A stretch of DNA of 64,000 bases from Nipponacmea schrenckii (Eukaryota > Mollusca > Gastropoda > Lottiidae). Where the stretch lies: contig JAUJPP010000011.1 in NCBI GenBank assembly GCA_030562195.1, forward strand, positions 5,580,001 to 5,644,000, read 5' to 3'. Of this stretch, positions 11,881 to 21,993 are shown piece by piece. Under the pieces are notes generated by a model. It was given only the letters and a program-made list of their open reading frames with translations, did no database searches and was not told the origin of the DNA. How positions within the stretch are numbered: the first letter of the stretch is position 1; every line of letters starts with the position of its first letter. Position numbers and translations under genes: made by a program.

Positions 11881-11974
11881 GAATTTGATTTGGATTTGGA
11901 CGCCTCAGAAATATTTTCCCTGGACGTCTATTTTCTGAAATAACATGGGGAAGGGGAAGATCAGGGGAATGTAA

Positions 11975-12121
11975 TTAGAGCCCCAGCACCAATGCAGCCC
12001 TAGCGACGGGGATGGTAACAGACTTGTCGTTACTAGGTAAGCGCTTTTCTAGTTCCATATAAGCACACAGTAACACGAAGCCGAGGCAGAAAAGTAGAAA
12101 GCAAACTCCACTTCCTTTCAT
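11975..12121 (-). CDS. Small ORF with signal-peptide-like start, right copy (48 aa)
   Basis: Counterpart of the small ORF at 8314-8460; begins MKGSGVCFLLFCLGFVLLCA. Equal length, several substitutions. Function unknown; possibly just 3' UTR of the right tyrosinase gene. Confidence 0.2.
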   Translation of the reverse strand: MKGSGVCFLLFCLGFVLLCAYMELEKRLPSNDKSVTIPVARAALVLGL

Positions 12122-12130
12122 TTTATCTAA

Positions 12131-12136
12131 TTTATT
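12131..12136 (-). terminator. Candidate poly(A) signal, right tyrosinase
   Basis: AATAAA on the minus strand, about 240 bases beyond the stop codon at 12376; same relative place as in the left gene. Confidence 0.4.
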
Positions 12137-12375
12137 ATGAAAGCCTATTTCAAGCAATTGAATAAACGGATTGCGCGCATGCTATTCATTTCAGATAAAT
12201 ATAAATTCATTATATAGTAAAGTTAATAGTGAACATAAAATGAAATATGCAGTAAGTAAAACAAAAGCTTCAAAATAATAACACCAGAATAAAGCATGAA
12301 ATATTAAAACACATAAAATAAAAATGAATACGTATATCAAATAAAAAGCTTTCAGTTTTCATAGCAAAAAAGGTG

Positions 12376-14510
12376 TTAATCTCTGGTTTCATCAAACCTT
12401 ACAGCAAAATGGAATGATGGTTTAATTTGAGATCCTGGTTTAGAAGCACCAGGCTGATAATTGACACCCAGATCAGTTATGACTTCCTTCCCTGTCAAAG
12501 GATCTTTAGATACAAGGTGTGCCACGATATGATTGGGATCAAAGGGAGAGTCTACAGCTAGACGGAATCCCAGTGAAGCTAATCTACGATTTTGACAATT
12601 TGAACATACCTTTCTATTCCATCGATCAAGAACACCTCGATGTCCTAAAAATATCAGCCTATCTGATATCTTCCTGTATATTCTAACAAGAAATGAACCA
12701 GGATAAGCATCTTTATCTAAGTTAGATACCTTGAAAACGAAATATCGTTTCCATTTTCTATCGGCAAAACGAAAGCCGCGCGAAACTGATGGTCGTAAAA
12801 GAGAAAATTTTTCCCATAGAGGATATTTAGCAACAAACTTAGACAAATAGATTACAACTTTCAATTTCTGATTTACATCAACTTGAGTCATCCTTCTCAA
12901 CTCCGTTTCAATCTCCTCCAGGTTCTCAATGACTAGTGTATAAAGTCGTGATGGAGGGGATGGTTTGATTAAATCTTCTAAGGAGCCGATAGAGTAGGTG
13001 TATCCAAGTTGCCCTTCGATATCCACACAATCGTTACTTGTTCTAGGGACGCCGTATTCGTCTTGAAATGGATACAGGATCGTGTCCATGTTTAATTCTT
13101 GGTCAGGAGTTTGATACGGTGTTGGTCCTTGACCTTTTGTTGACGTTCCAGATTCGTGACACGGTCCAGGTGTTTCAGGTCTGATGTTTATCTCAAGCTG
13201 TTTACCCCATTTTCTCTGCCACATCCAAAATACACGATCAATGTTACTGTGATGGGCGAAAAATATTGGATCAAAAGCAGCTGCTTCATTGGCACCCATA
13301 TCGCCATTAGACCCCTGAATGATTCCAAAATACTCCTTGGGATTATCAGGTTGGGTGAAACCGCCGATTGCTAAATGGATGTCATTGTGGGGTTGTTCTA
13401 AGCTTGATTCACCATGATCTGACGAGGTGGTGTTTGAGAACATATTGTAGTCGTCGCATTTCAGGCAATCTTCGAACTCAGAATAGACGCTGTTGGGTTC
13501 CCTAACTGGATATCTTCCATTTTCTATGAACCATACAATATTTGTTTGAAGAAGCTCAGTGGGTGTTTTATTCATTCCGTCTACTGTGATATTATGGTTT
13601 TCAGAAACCACCCGAGCCTCTTCAGGGCTAACTATACCCGAGTAAGGATATCGTACCGTCGTATATCCCTTCGGTTTAACGTAATATTTATCAGTACCGT
13701 CCTCTATCTCTCGTGGCAAGGTAAAGTTTAGTAAAGGATTTGGTACATTCGGGTTGCCATCGATTGTTACTGTTGACTCTACCAATATAGGGGGAAGACC
13801 CTCTTCTCTGCTTTTGTCAGAAGTGGTGTCCCAGTAATGCAGGGCAACATCGCCATCCGGTAGAACTGTCTGTAAGGCTTGCTCCATTCGTAGACAATAA
13901 AACCGATGCCATAATGGAAACAGAACATTCGCATGTTGACAGTAACCACTCCATGCTTCATTAGGACTTTTCAGGTCTTTAGGTTCTACTCTTCTCTCTT
14001 TAAACGGCATGCCATGATACGATGCAATGGACCAATATGAATGAGGGTTGGATGGTGGTAACTCTTTGACGAGTTTCCATGCTTTCAGATAGTCGTTCTT
14101 CTTTTGAGGGAATTCTTCAAGTTGACGTAGTGAATATCTGACGCGATAACTGAAAACAAAAAACATTTTATATTTTTATTATTTTATATATTATATTTCA
14201 ACTACTCCTGAATCAGAATTTTGTGCGGATGCCCAGGACGGACGAGTTAATTCTTCTCGAACTTTCACCTCAAGCAAATTAAAATGATACAACTCATAAC
14301 CTATTCGGATAGGGTACTAGGTTACATTATAGATCTTTCAATATTTGGAAACTGGCCGTAGGTCGTTGTCTCTGAAAGGTCACACCCGTCTTCATAGAAA
14401 GTTAAGGCATTAAACTGCATTTCATTTCATTTTGAAATATTCAATTCAATTTTTACTCACCCAGTAACCCCTCGTTTGAAGGCAGCATGTTGTTGACTTG
14501 TTTCAGACAT
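12376..14510 (-). CDS. Fungal-type tyrosinase, right copy (2 coding exons, 607 aa)
   Basis: Inverted paralogue of the gene at 5930-8045. Coding exons on the minus strand are 14510-14461 and 14149-12376. The start is MSETSQQHAAFKRG: exon 1 is 15 bases longer than in the left copy, in frame, giving 607 residues. All copper ligands, the Cys two residues before the second CuA His, the HND context of CuB and the CSNC motif are kept. About a dozen residues differ elsewhere, including Gly to Cys before HESGTS and Gly to Arg in the SxGFRF segment. An upstream in-frame TGA near the acceptor of the preceding exon supports this start. The GTATGT donor of the 5' UTR intron present in the left copy is absent here, so the leader must be spliced differently or read through. 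The gene is convergent with the left copy; transcripts overlapping the arms could pair. Confidence 0.92.
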
Positions 14511-14732
14511 GATAATGGAATGAGTGTATCCCGGTGCCCTGCTAGTGCCACAATTTCTACTATTGCTGAAAAAACTGAGTCACCTTCGCCTATATAAAAA
14601 GCAAGTTCGTTTAAATATTGATGTAAATCCTCACTGTTATAAATGTATAATATGTTATAATGACAGAATGATATAAGTCTGCACTGTAGAACTTCTTACA
14701 GTAGAAACCAGATTAAAACTAGGTTACACAGG

Positions 14733-14740
14733 CTTAAATA
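14733..14740 (-). promoter_or_regulatory. Candidate TATA box of right tyrosinase gene
   Basis: TATTTAAG on the minus strand, in the same context as 5584-5591. Confidence 0.35.
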
Positions 14741-14894
14741 CCATCGCTAATAGATACAAGGGCCATATCCTATTATTATAATATACTATATTGTATCAAA
14801 TCGTTATCAATTTGTCACGCTTTGTTTTCAACTGATTATTTATCGTTGAATCAATTGCGGTTTGGTTTCCCTGCTTCGGGTGTAAATCAGAAAT

Positions 14895-15310
14895 GTAGAA
14901 TTTTACTCTGCTGTTGAAAAGAGTTCTAATTTCGACAGCTGAGTAGAAACAAGCAAGGACTAAAAAGCAAAGGGATGACGCTTTGTGCTAAAGTTTAGAG
15001 CTGTTCACAGTTTCCTTACGTGGAGTTCATCGAAATATTATTGTTCTGCTGATCGATATAGATTTTTTTTACAGGTTTTTGACGGTGCATTACTTAGTCC
15101 TCAAATCTTTGAATCACTTCCAGTTTAGGAATGATAAATTTTCGGTTTATCAAAATCATATCAGATTACTCGTTTCAGTCGTAAATGTAGAATTATACTC
15201 TACTGTTGAGAGAGGGTTCTACTTACGACAGCAGAGTAGAAGGCTGATGGGCTACCAAGCATGGGGATAACGTTTTTCGCCACGCTTAGAGCGATTCACA
15301 GCTCTGACTT
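14895..15310. repeat. Upstream module present twice (about 125 bp each)
   Basis: Segments 14895-15025 and about 15180-15310 are diverged direct copies. Both hold a TACTCTRCTGTTGA-like block, an AGTAGAA block and an end resembling GAGCNGTTCACAG. The left arm keeps only one (about 2205-2335). They lie upstream of the tyrosinase core promoter, so they could be regulatory, but this is inference. Confidence 0.6.
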
Positions 15311-15485
15311 TTCCCTGTCATTTCCTGTCGCTAATTTCATCTAGGTATTATATTTCTGCAAACCACCCACGGTAAAGTACGCTGATCGTACACATCATAT
15401 TAGATAAGCAACATAAGTGTCGGTGGTGATCACGTGACGAGGAATGGTAAAAACAACAGGCGATTATTAAATGAAGGATATCGCG

Positions 15486-17983
15486 AGAAGGCCTTAGACC
15501 TTAGAGGAGTATTGACACCCAATTTAGAAAGAATTTCCTGGGAGCCCCTCTTGACAATTCCCCTTTTACCATTTGAAATGCCACTGGATAACGCTTGATA
15601 TGTCTACAGTAGATTTTTTAGGATACGTTTTAACAAAATAAACACTATATTACCATTATTTTGTTATTTTTATTTCCAATATTGAATTGCGATTTTTCAG
15701 AATGTAAATACCGTACATATGTTCTACCTCTTAGCAAGGATATAAAACCTTAGGTCCCATGAGAATAGAATCTTATGTTAAAACGATGTTCTAAGCTTGT
15801 TTCAAAATTATCAATTTATTCAGCATTTTTCAATAATCAATTGCATCTTTATGGATAATTACTAAGTTGTTTTAAGATTTATCAGATTATACAGGGATTC
15901 TGTTTTGTTATTTATGGCAGCAGGTTTATCTACTGATGAATATATGTTCTCTTATTGGCCAAGTTTGAAATCGTTGAATTTGTGTCCATTTTAAGAGCCG
16001 GTATTCCGGTAATTGTTGTCTACACAACCTCGACCTTGAAATGTATTGAAGTCCTGCTATTTAGACTCCTGTTATGTAAACCAAGTTTAAATTTATTTAG
16101 ATAAATATCCTGTTGATCTGAAACTTTGACATTTTCTACATTTACTAAATCAGCGAAATGTCACACCGTTATTTGTCTTCTTAAAAAATTTATCGCTCAA
16201 CTTTATCGCTCAGCCAAGACTGGTCAAAGGCATAGCTTTGATAATAAAGTAACATTGTTAATTATAACATCGATATGGGTGTTTTGACGACTGACATAAC
16301 TTTTCTGACTGTAGTTGAGACAACTGACTGATCATATCTATGGTAGGCCTTTTCTGAATTCCTCTAATAAGACGGTAATTTTCTAATGAATGGACAACTC
16401 TTAAATTTTGGCTCTCGCAACAGACGTCTTTTTTGCCCATTCACGTCGCTTTGTTGGTAGTTATCATAAGGTTGCAATATAATGAATAGAGAAATTCACA
16501 TGCTGATAAGGAGAGGATCGGAGCCGGCAGTTGATTTGGTTATCAGAGATCTAAAAATAGACAGAGTACATGGCTTTGGAGACTCTTGACAACCACTTTG
16601 TCAGTAGGCCTACCTACAGGCAATTTACGTAAGATTAACATCTGAAAGACTGGAAATTATTACGTTTTTATAAATAAATTTAGGCGTGAAAAGATTAACG
16701 AAACTGTTCAGAGGTTGTAAACCGTCATTGCATTTTGCAGTGGGATGTTAGGTTATTTGTATTTTGTGGAACGAAGCGGAAAAAAGAACCAACGGAACGG
16801 AACAGAACAGTCTATTCATGTTCCGTTCCCTAAGAGTAGACTTTAGTCACGTTTAATGCGAGTGTTTGATGTCAAGTGAGAGAAAGGGAATTCGAATTGC
16901 AGAAGTTTGTTATAAGTCGAGAAGACTAGATGATACATAAAGTGAAACAGAGATAATGATTTTGTTCCGTTTTGTTCCAAAAAGTAAAATAAGAGGTATA
17001 AATCTGATTTCAGTGGAATTGAACAAGAATACATCCTGTACCGTTCTCTTGCGTTCTCCAATATAGTATCATCAACATCCGCCAAGAATTGTACGTACTT
17101 GTACCTTCTAGAGCAGGGTTTCCCGTACAATAATAAATGAAGTCCACTTAGCCAGTACTTCCAATATTTCTAAGCAGTATATCCTTATCCGTATGTACAG
17201 GACATTAATGACAAAGAGCAGAAATGGTTTGAGCAATACAGTATCATGATTTCCCTCGCAGAAAACAATCCAAAATTTCAGAAGCTTATATGGCATAATG
17301 ACCCATCTGATGTCATTCCTGAATATGGTACGTGATGTGCAGTTTTATTATTAAGTACGGAAATTGACAAATATTGTCAAAAATATGGTGAAATTATAAT
17401 TCACTATTGTGAACTATTATATTGTGAACTATTATATTGTGAACTATAAAATGGGAAAGCTGCGTGTACACAGTGCCATATTTATACTATTTTTAGATCT
17501 CTGATAACCAATCAACTATCGGCTCCGATCCTCGCCTTATCCGCATGTGGGGAAGTGTACATGTAATTTGTACTTTTAGTTTTTGTGCACTTTATTTGGT
17601 TATTTCTGTGAAATTGTTTTTAACGTTGTTTTTGTCGCTTCTTATGTGTTATTACCTTTCTAGTTTTAACCTTTTTTTATTTTCAATCGTATCCGGGTGC
17701 TACATAGCCCGTTTTGGTGCTGATGAACTTTAATACATTTCACTTGTTCATCTCCTACCATTTTCAAAGTTATTTATTTTTGATATAGGAAACATGTCGA
17801 TTACTTGAAACACCACTGGATAACGCTTGAAATCTCAATACGGTAGATTATTTACCATTAAAGTTTACTATTCAATAATTCAGATTATTATTATTATTCT
17901 GTTGATTTTGCTCTTGTTTGATCATATTCAATATATTCAATATACTACTTATAAAATATGATTTAAGTTCTATTTATTTACAG
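15486..17983. other. Repeat-rich intergenic region
   Basis: No gene is supported. It holds: a diverged copy (about 15790-15970, minus orientation) of a dispersed repeat also found at 44880-45010; an inverted repeat of about 65 bases (16489-16560 versus 17490-17549) around a 0.94-kb interior; two direct copies of CCACTGGATAACGCTTGA (about 15590 and 17810); purine-rich GGAACGGAAC-type repeats near 16770-16830; and three copies of a 15-base unit containing CTATTATATTGTGAA near 17403-17450. Confidence 0.6.
16489..17549. repeat. Element bounded by 65-bp inverted repeats
   Basis: The left arm contains GGATCGGAGCCGGCAGTTGA and ATCAGAGATCTAAAAATAG; the right arm is the diverged reverse complement (CTATTTTTAGATCTCTGAT, then TCGGCTCCGATCC). 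The interior codes for nothing recognisable. It may be a non-autonomous DNA transposon. Confidence 0.5.
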
Positions 17984-18265
17984 TATTAAGCAATCAAATT
18001 GCAAGGTAGAAAGAACAACTAGGCCTGTATTTTACAACGTCTGTTCACCAGTGAAAGATCCTTTCTTTCAGCTGGTCTTTTGCCAAAATTTTTACCCATT
18101 TACAGCTTGTTCTACAGGAATTATAAGTGAAGATGACTTATTCAAGATCACTGGATCGTGTTCAGGTACCCACAGCTACTCTTTACTCGAGGTTACCAAT
18201 ACAATGACATCGTGTAACCACCCCTTTAACCGACTGTGTTATAAAACCTCACAATTTCAAAGTGT
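17984..18265 (+). CDS. Exon-like cysteine-bearing ORF, orphan
   Basis: Not recognised. It follows an acceptor-like TTATTTACAG at 17974-17983 and stays open in one frame. The translation contains CKVERTTRPVFYNVCSPVKD and QNFYPFTACSTGIISEDDL, with eight or so Cys in about 90 residues, as in an extracellular domain. A SINE fragment begins at about 18268 and overwrites its 3' side, so the open frame beyond is not protein. No start codon context, partner exon or clear donor is seen (GTACCC at 18166 is weak). It may be a relic exon. Confidence 0.25.
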
Positions 18266-18267
18266 GG

Positions 18268-18410
18268 ATAAACAGAAGCCTCTGTTTCTCCATGTCAATC
18301 CCTCAGACCTGCATCACTGGCCGGAAATCCGAAAGTCAATCTCGACCTTCGGAATTTTCAGCCAGGTTTCCCCTTGTCAGAGATGCAATTGTGAAGGCTT
18401 ATGGTCCTTT
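18268..18410 (-). repeat. SINE fragments, rearranged
   Basis: Contains the family blocks CTCAGACCTGCATCACTGG and, in opposite orientation, TTTCCCCTTGTCAGAGATGC, so it is a scrambled remnant. Confidence 0.6.
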
Positions 18411-18435
18411 AATGTATCAATAAATAAATATAAAT

Positions 18436-18805
18436 GATATCAGGTATCTAGAAGAGTAAGTATTTCATATTGAAAAGTGATATCAGGTGCCTAGAAGAGT
18501 AAGTATTTCATATTGAAAAGTGATATCAGGTATCTAGAAGAGTAAGTATTTTATAATGAAAAGTGATATCAGGTGTCTAGAAGAGTAAGTATTTCATATT
18601 GAAAAGTGATATCAGGTGTCTAGAAGAGTAAGTATTTCATATTGAAAAGTGATATCAGGTGTCTAGAAGAGTAAGTATTTCATATTGAAAAGTGATATCA
18701 GGTGTCTAGAAGAGTAAGTATTTCATATTGAAAAGTGATATCAGGTGTCTAGAAGAGTAAGTATTTCATATTGAAAAATGATATCAGGTGTCTAGAAGAG
18801 TAAGC
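18436..18805 (+). repeat. 43-bp tandem repeat, about 8.6 copies
   Basis: Unit starts GATATCAGGTGTCTAGAAGA and ends TATTGAAAAGT. Copies differ at one or two sites (ATC/GCC/GTC after CAGGT). Starts fall at 18436, 18479, 18522 and on in steps of 43. Confidence 0.95.
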
Positions 18806-19725
18806 ATATATCGTTTGCTGCTCCAACTGTTGCTGCTCAATATTACAAATACAATTTGATTTTTGATGAAAAGGTCAAAAGAATTTCAGCAATGTTTGAA
18901 TAAAGTTGATCAGAGAAATCACTGCTCATACCGATAATATTACAACACGGCTTTATAATTAAAATAAACAAAGTAATAAATGATATTTGTTTATCAAAAA
19001 GTATTATTTATATTCATCGTATCACATGTTGCTTACACAAAAAATGGATGAAAAAAGGAAGATAATTTCAGAGAGAATTTGTAGAGCGATCTCAACGCCA
19101 TACACCCTGAATCATTATAAATGATATCGGATCGCTATGAATATCTCAATGATGAAAATGATTATAAATTATCATAATGATTATCCCGAATCATGATAAA
19201 TCTCCCGAATCATAATAAATAATCCAAAATTATTTATAATCCTAAGCAATAAAATAATCCGACTGCATTAAAAACGATCCCGTTCCAAATTTAAATAAGA
19301 GATCCTAAAACATTGTGACCTAGAATCATTATAAATGATCCCGAATCATTAATAAATGTCACTCAACATTATAAGTTATTGTATTGCATGATACATGATC
19401 CAAAATCATGATCTGTGAATCTAAATGATTATCAATGATCCAAAATCATCATAAAGGTCTTCCGAATCATGATACATGATCCCGAACACGATTCACCCAA
19501 GAATCAGCCGATTGATTATAAATGATCTTCAATGATATACACATTCACAAGAATGAAACTGAATGGAAGCTCTTAGTTCGTGGAGTGAAGTCTGGTTTTA
19601 TGGCTAGGTTTCATTTCAATTTATTTATTTATAATGAATATTCCAGAATTTTTTTTTATGTCTTCACTAAAACTGTATTAATCTTATGTTCGTATCGTTC
19701 AACAATTTCCTTACTTAATCGATAG
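18806..19725. other. Degenerate ATCATNATAAATGATCC repeats; otherwise no gene
   Basis: From about 19095 to 19520 short near-palindromes (AATCATTATAAATGATCC and variants such as CCGAATCATGATAAAT) recur at irregular spacing. The rest is AT-rich. Confidence 0.6.
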
Positions 19726-19876
19726 GCACTGTAGTACCACACAGGTCGTCAACGATACAAAAACAACGCTTAGATGTGTTTCAAATCTTATCACCATAGA
19801 TCAGTTAGTTCCACATCTTTCAGGAACTTGGATACCATCAGACCGCGATATCCCTAAACCGGGCTTCTACGGTCAG
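19726..19876 (+). CDS. Exon-like block, orphan
   Basis: An acceptor-like T-rich tract with CGATAG precedes 19726 and a CAG/GTGTGT donor-like site follows 19876. Between them one frame is open (from TGT at 19730) and reads CSTTQVVNDTKTTLRCVSNL, then a segment with SGTWIPSDRD. It may belong with the block at 17984, but the phases do not clearly join. It lies just beyond the 3' end of the antisense WxxW gene. Very tentative. Confidence 0.18.
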
Positions 19877-19883
19877 GTGTGTT

Positions 19884-21993
19884 TCATGTTTTGGGGGGCA
19901 AGGATTTTAAAATTTCCAAAGCCTCGTTGTAAGTTGGAGGGGGTGTAGTGTCATACTGGAAACACGTGGATCCCATTAAATCGGTCACTGATATGTGCAT
20001 GCCGGGGAATCTGCTCGGTCCAGCACGATTGTTACTAAAATTAGCACCGGTTTCTATAACAGTATCATTTACACTCGTCCCTGAAATAGTTTCCACAAAA
20101 CCTTGATTTATATTTCCATCAAGGCGATCACGTGACGACCTGACGAGATCTTCAGTACTGGAGGCGCTATTGGCTAAAGAGCCGTCACTTCCGCCAAAAA
20201 GTTGTTCGTAAGATGGCGGTGGATCACAGTTTGGAGCTGGCGTTGTTGCTGAAACGTTTCTTTGATTATGAGCTTGTCTAGATTTACGACATTTGATAAT
20301 TAGAACACAGATTAATGGTATCAATATGGAGCAACCAGCAGAAAGAGCGATAAAAGCACCACTGTTTGTTATTTTTGCATCTGAAATGATAAATTATACA
20401 GAGTATAAGGACAAGGTTACTGACTGTAAGAAAATCAGAACTCAAAAAAGTACTAGTAGTGCTATTAGTTATTATTTGAAAATAATGGCACTACGGAAAT
20501 TGACCGATAACTTGCAACTTAGTGGCAAGGTAAAATTGCGACCCAAAATGTCGTAGTGTGTTAGTTGAAAGAAGGATAAAAAGCGTAATGCTCTAAATGG
20601 ATAAGGAGCAAGGTAATCGTGTTGGTTGATACGGTAGGTCTGAATTTCCTAGAACTACGCATCTTCATTCTTTATTGAATGTTCCTCGACGAGAGAAACC
20701 ACCTCTGAGGAATAGTTTCATTTTAACACCCTTTTCGGCATATACATTAAGGTCCGAACTTTGTTTCATACCTTGACTATAAAAGCTAGCTTTCTTTCTA
20801 TCACTGAAGTTTGTAAATGCAGTCATATAATTGGATAGTAAAAGAGTGCATACAGCCAATCAGAGCCCTCGAAAGAAAATCTGTAAACTAAATGTCATGT
20901 GATCACATTCGTTTTGTCGGGATGAGGGTCTGATTGGTCGTAGTCACTGGCGTACAATCCAATCAAATCGCTGCATTTAATGTTTATCGAAGGGTAGCTA
21001 TTGTAGTCAAGTTATAGAACGAAATCTGTAATACCATGACAATCTAAAAATGCCTTTTCGGAGTGTTCACTTCAAACAATATTATTCTTTTGTTATAGTG
21101 TTTCTGTCATCATAGATAGAATAATATTTTGATACCAACCTTCATCGTGTGAACACAGAAATCTGATTTCATAATCAAAACATTTCCGTTCGTATTCCTG
21201 ATCTACATCCAAACAAGTCACTCCAGATTTTGTACACGGAAGTTTGAGAGTGTTCCCTTTCCATAATTTCTGGCTGACAAACGTTGACTCCTCGTCCCCT
21301 ACAACTCGACATTCTACATCCTCCGGTTCATCATCCTTACAAACTTCACTATTAATCTAAAATTAAATACGATATATTTTACGTCGCTTTCCTGGAAACA
21401 GAATATGGATATTTCCTTCTATTTAGTCCTATTTATTTTTCTTAAGATAGAAAATGTTCCAGACAATAATTTACAAGCTATACAAGTCATTGTTACACGA
21501 TGAATATCTCTATGAAATAAAATGACATGAATGAAGTTTTACGTCCTGTTCTGCACCTAATGGGCTAGGTACATAGTAAGGAGGAGGGCAGATGTTGAGG
21601 TAATATATAATATGAGATATAGGAGATGTTGAGGTGATATATAATATGAAATATAGGAGATGTTGACGTGATATATAATATGAGATATAGGAGATGTTGA
21701 CGTGATATATAATATGAGATATAGGAGATGTTGAGGTGTTATCTAATATGAGATTAATAGGAGGGAAGTTGTTTCAGGACAGCCGCAAAAGACGCTCAGC
21801 CTGAAGCACACGGTGCCTATGTTTATTGTCCCATCCGAATTTAATAGACGAATCTCTACAATCATTTTGATACAGTATAAGTTGAAACGGTATCATTAGT
21901 TACTTACCTTTTGTATTCTAATAAAAGTTTCGATGTCCTCGCCATCTGATGGTTCGTCTGTATTATACCATAAAGTCCACCTGACTGACGAAC
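19884..21993 (-). CDS. WxxW-domain single-pass membrane protein with two PPxY motifs (5' partial)
   Basis: Three exons on the minus strand: 21993-21908, 21356-21140 and 20380-19884. All have GT-AG borders (CAAAAG/GTAAGT; GATGAAG/GTTGGT; TTTAG and TTTCAG acceptors) and phases that join cleanly (enters in phase 1, then 0, then 1). The first two encode a mucin-type WxxW domain: VRWTLWYNTDEPSDGEDIET, then six Cys ending CFDYEIRFLC. The third begins with a 22-residue membrane helix (GAFIALSAGCSILIPLICVL) and KCRK stop-transfer, followed by a tail of about 130 residues with CDPPPSYEQLF and TPPPTYNEAL. WxxW domains are extracellular in mucins and CILP-type proteins; PPxY recruits WW-domain proteins such as NEDD4-type ubiquitin ligases. 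The role as a receptor or adaptor is inferred. The signal-peptide exon is missing here; see 42276-42327. Confidence 0.78.
21530..21850 (-). repeat. SINE remnant split by a 34-bp tandem array
   Basis: 21535-21585 matches the SINE tail in reverse (TTTTACGTCCTGTTCTGCAC) and 21772-21845 matches the body in reverse (TTTATTGTCCCATCCGAAT). Between them (about 21590-21755) lie nearly five copies of a 34-base unit, GGAGATGTTGAGGTGATATA plus TAATATGAGATATA. The whole lies in the intron between the two WxxW exons. Confidence 0.8.

Larger units (their letters stand above)
2020..15485. repeat. Large imperfect inverted repeat carrying two tyrosinase genes
   Basis: The left arm (about 2020-2465, resuming about 5484-9225) matches the reverse complement of the right arm (about 11270-14850 and 15050-15485). 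Matching landmarks include the outer edge with CTCGTCACGTGATCA (left 2068, right about 15430), the block with ATCTATATCGATCAG, the core promoter region, the two coding exons with intron, the 3' flank, and the 3' end of an antisense LINE. The spacer is about 2 kb. The left arm contains a 3-kb insertion (2543-5476) that the right arm lacks. The right arm has a second copy of a roughly 125-base module at 14895-15025, and lacks about 130 bases of the 5' UTR intron. Divergence is clearly higher in flanks than in the coding exons. Confidence 0.9.

Noticed and set aside
18051..18437. 128-codon open frame as a complete gene
   Set aside because: Its second half is rearranged SINE sequence; only the part up to about 18265 may be exon-like.
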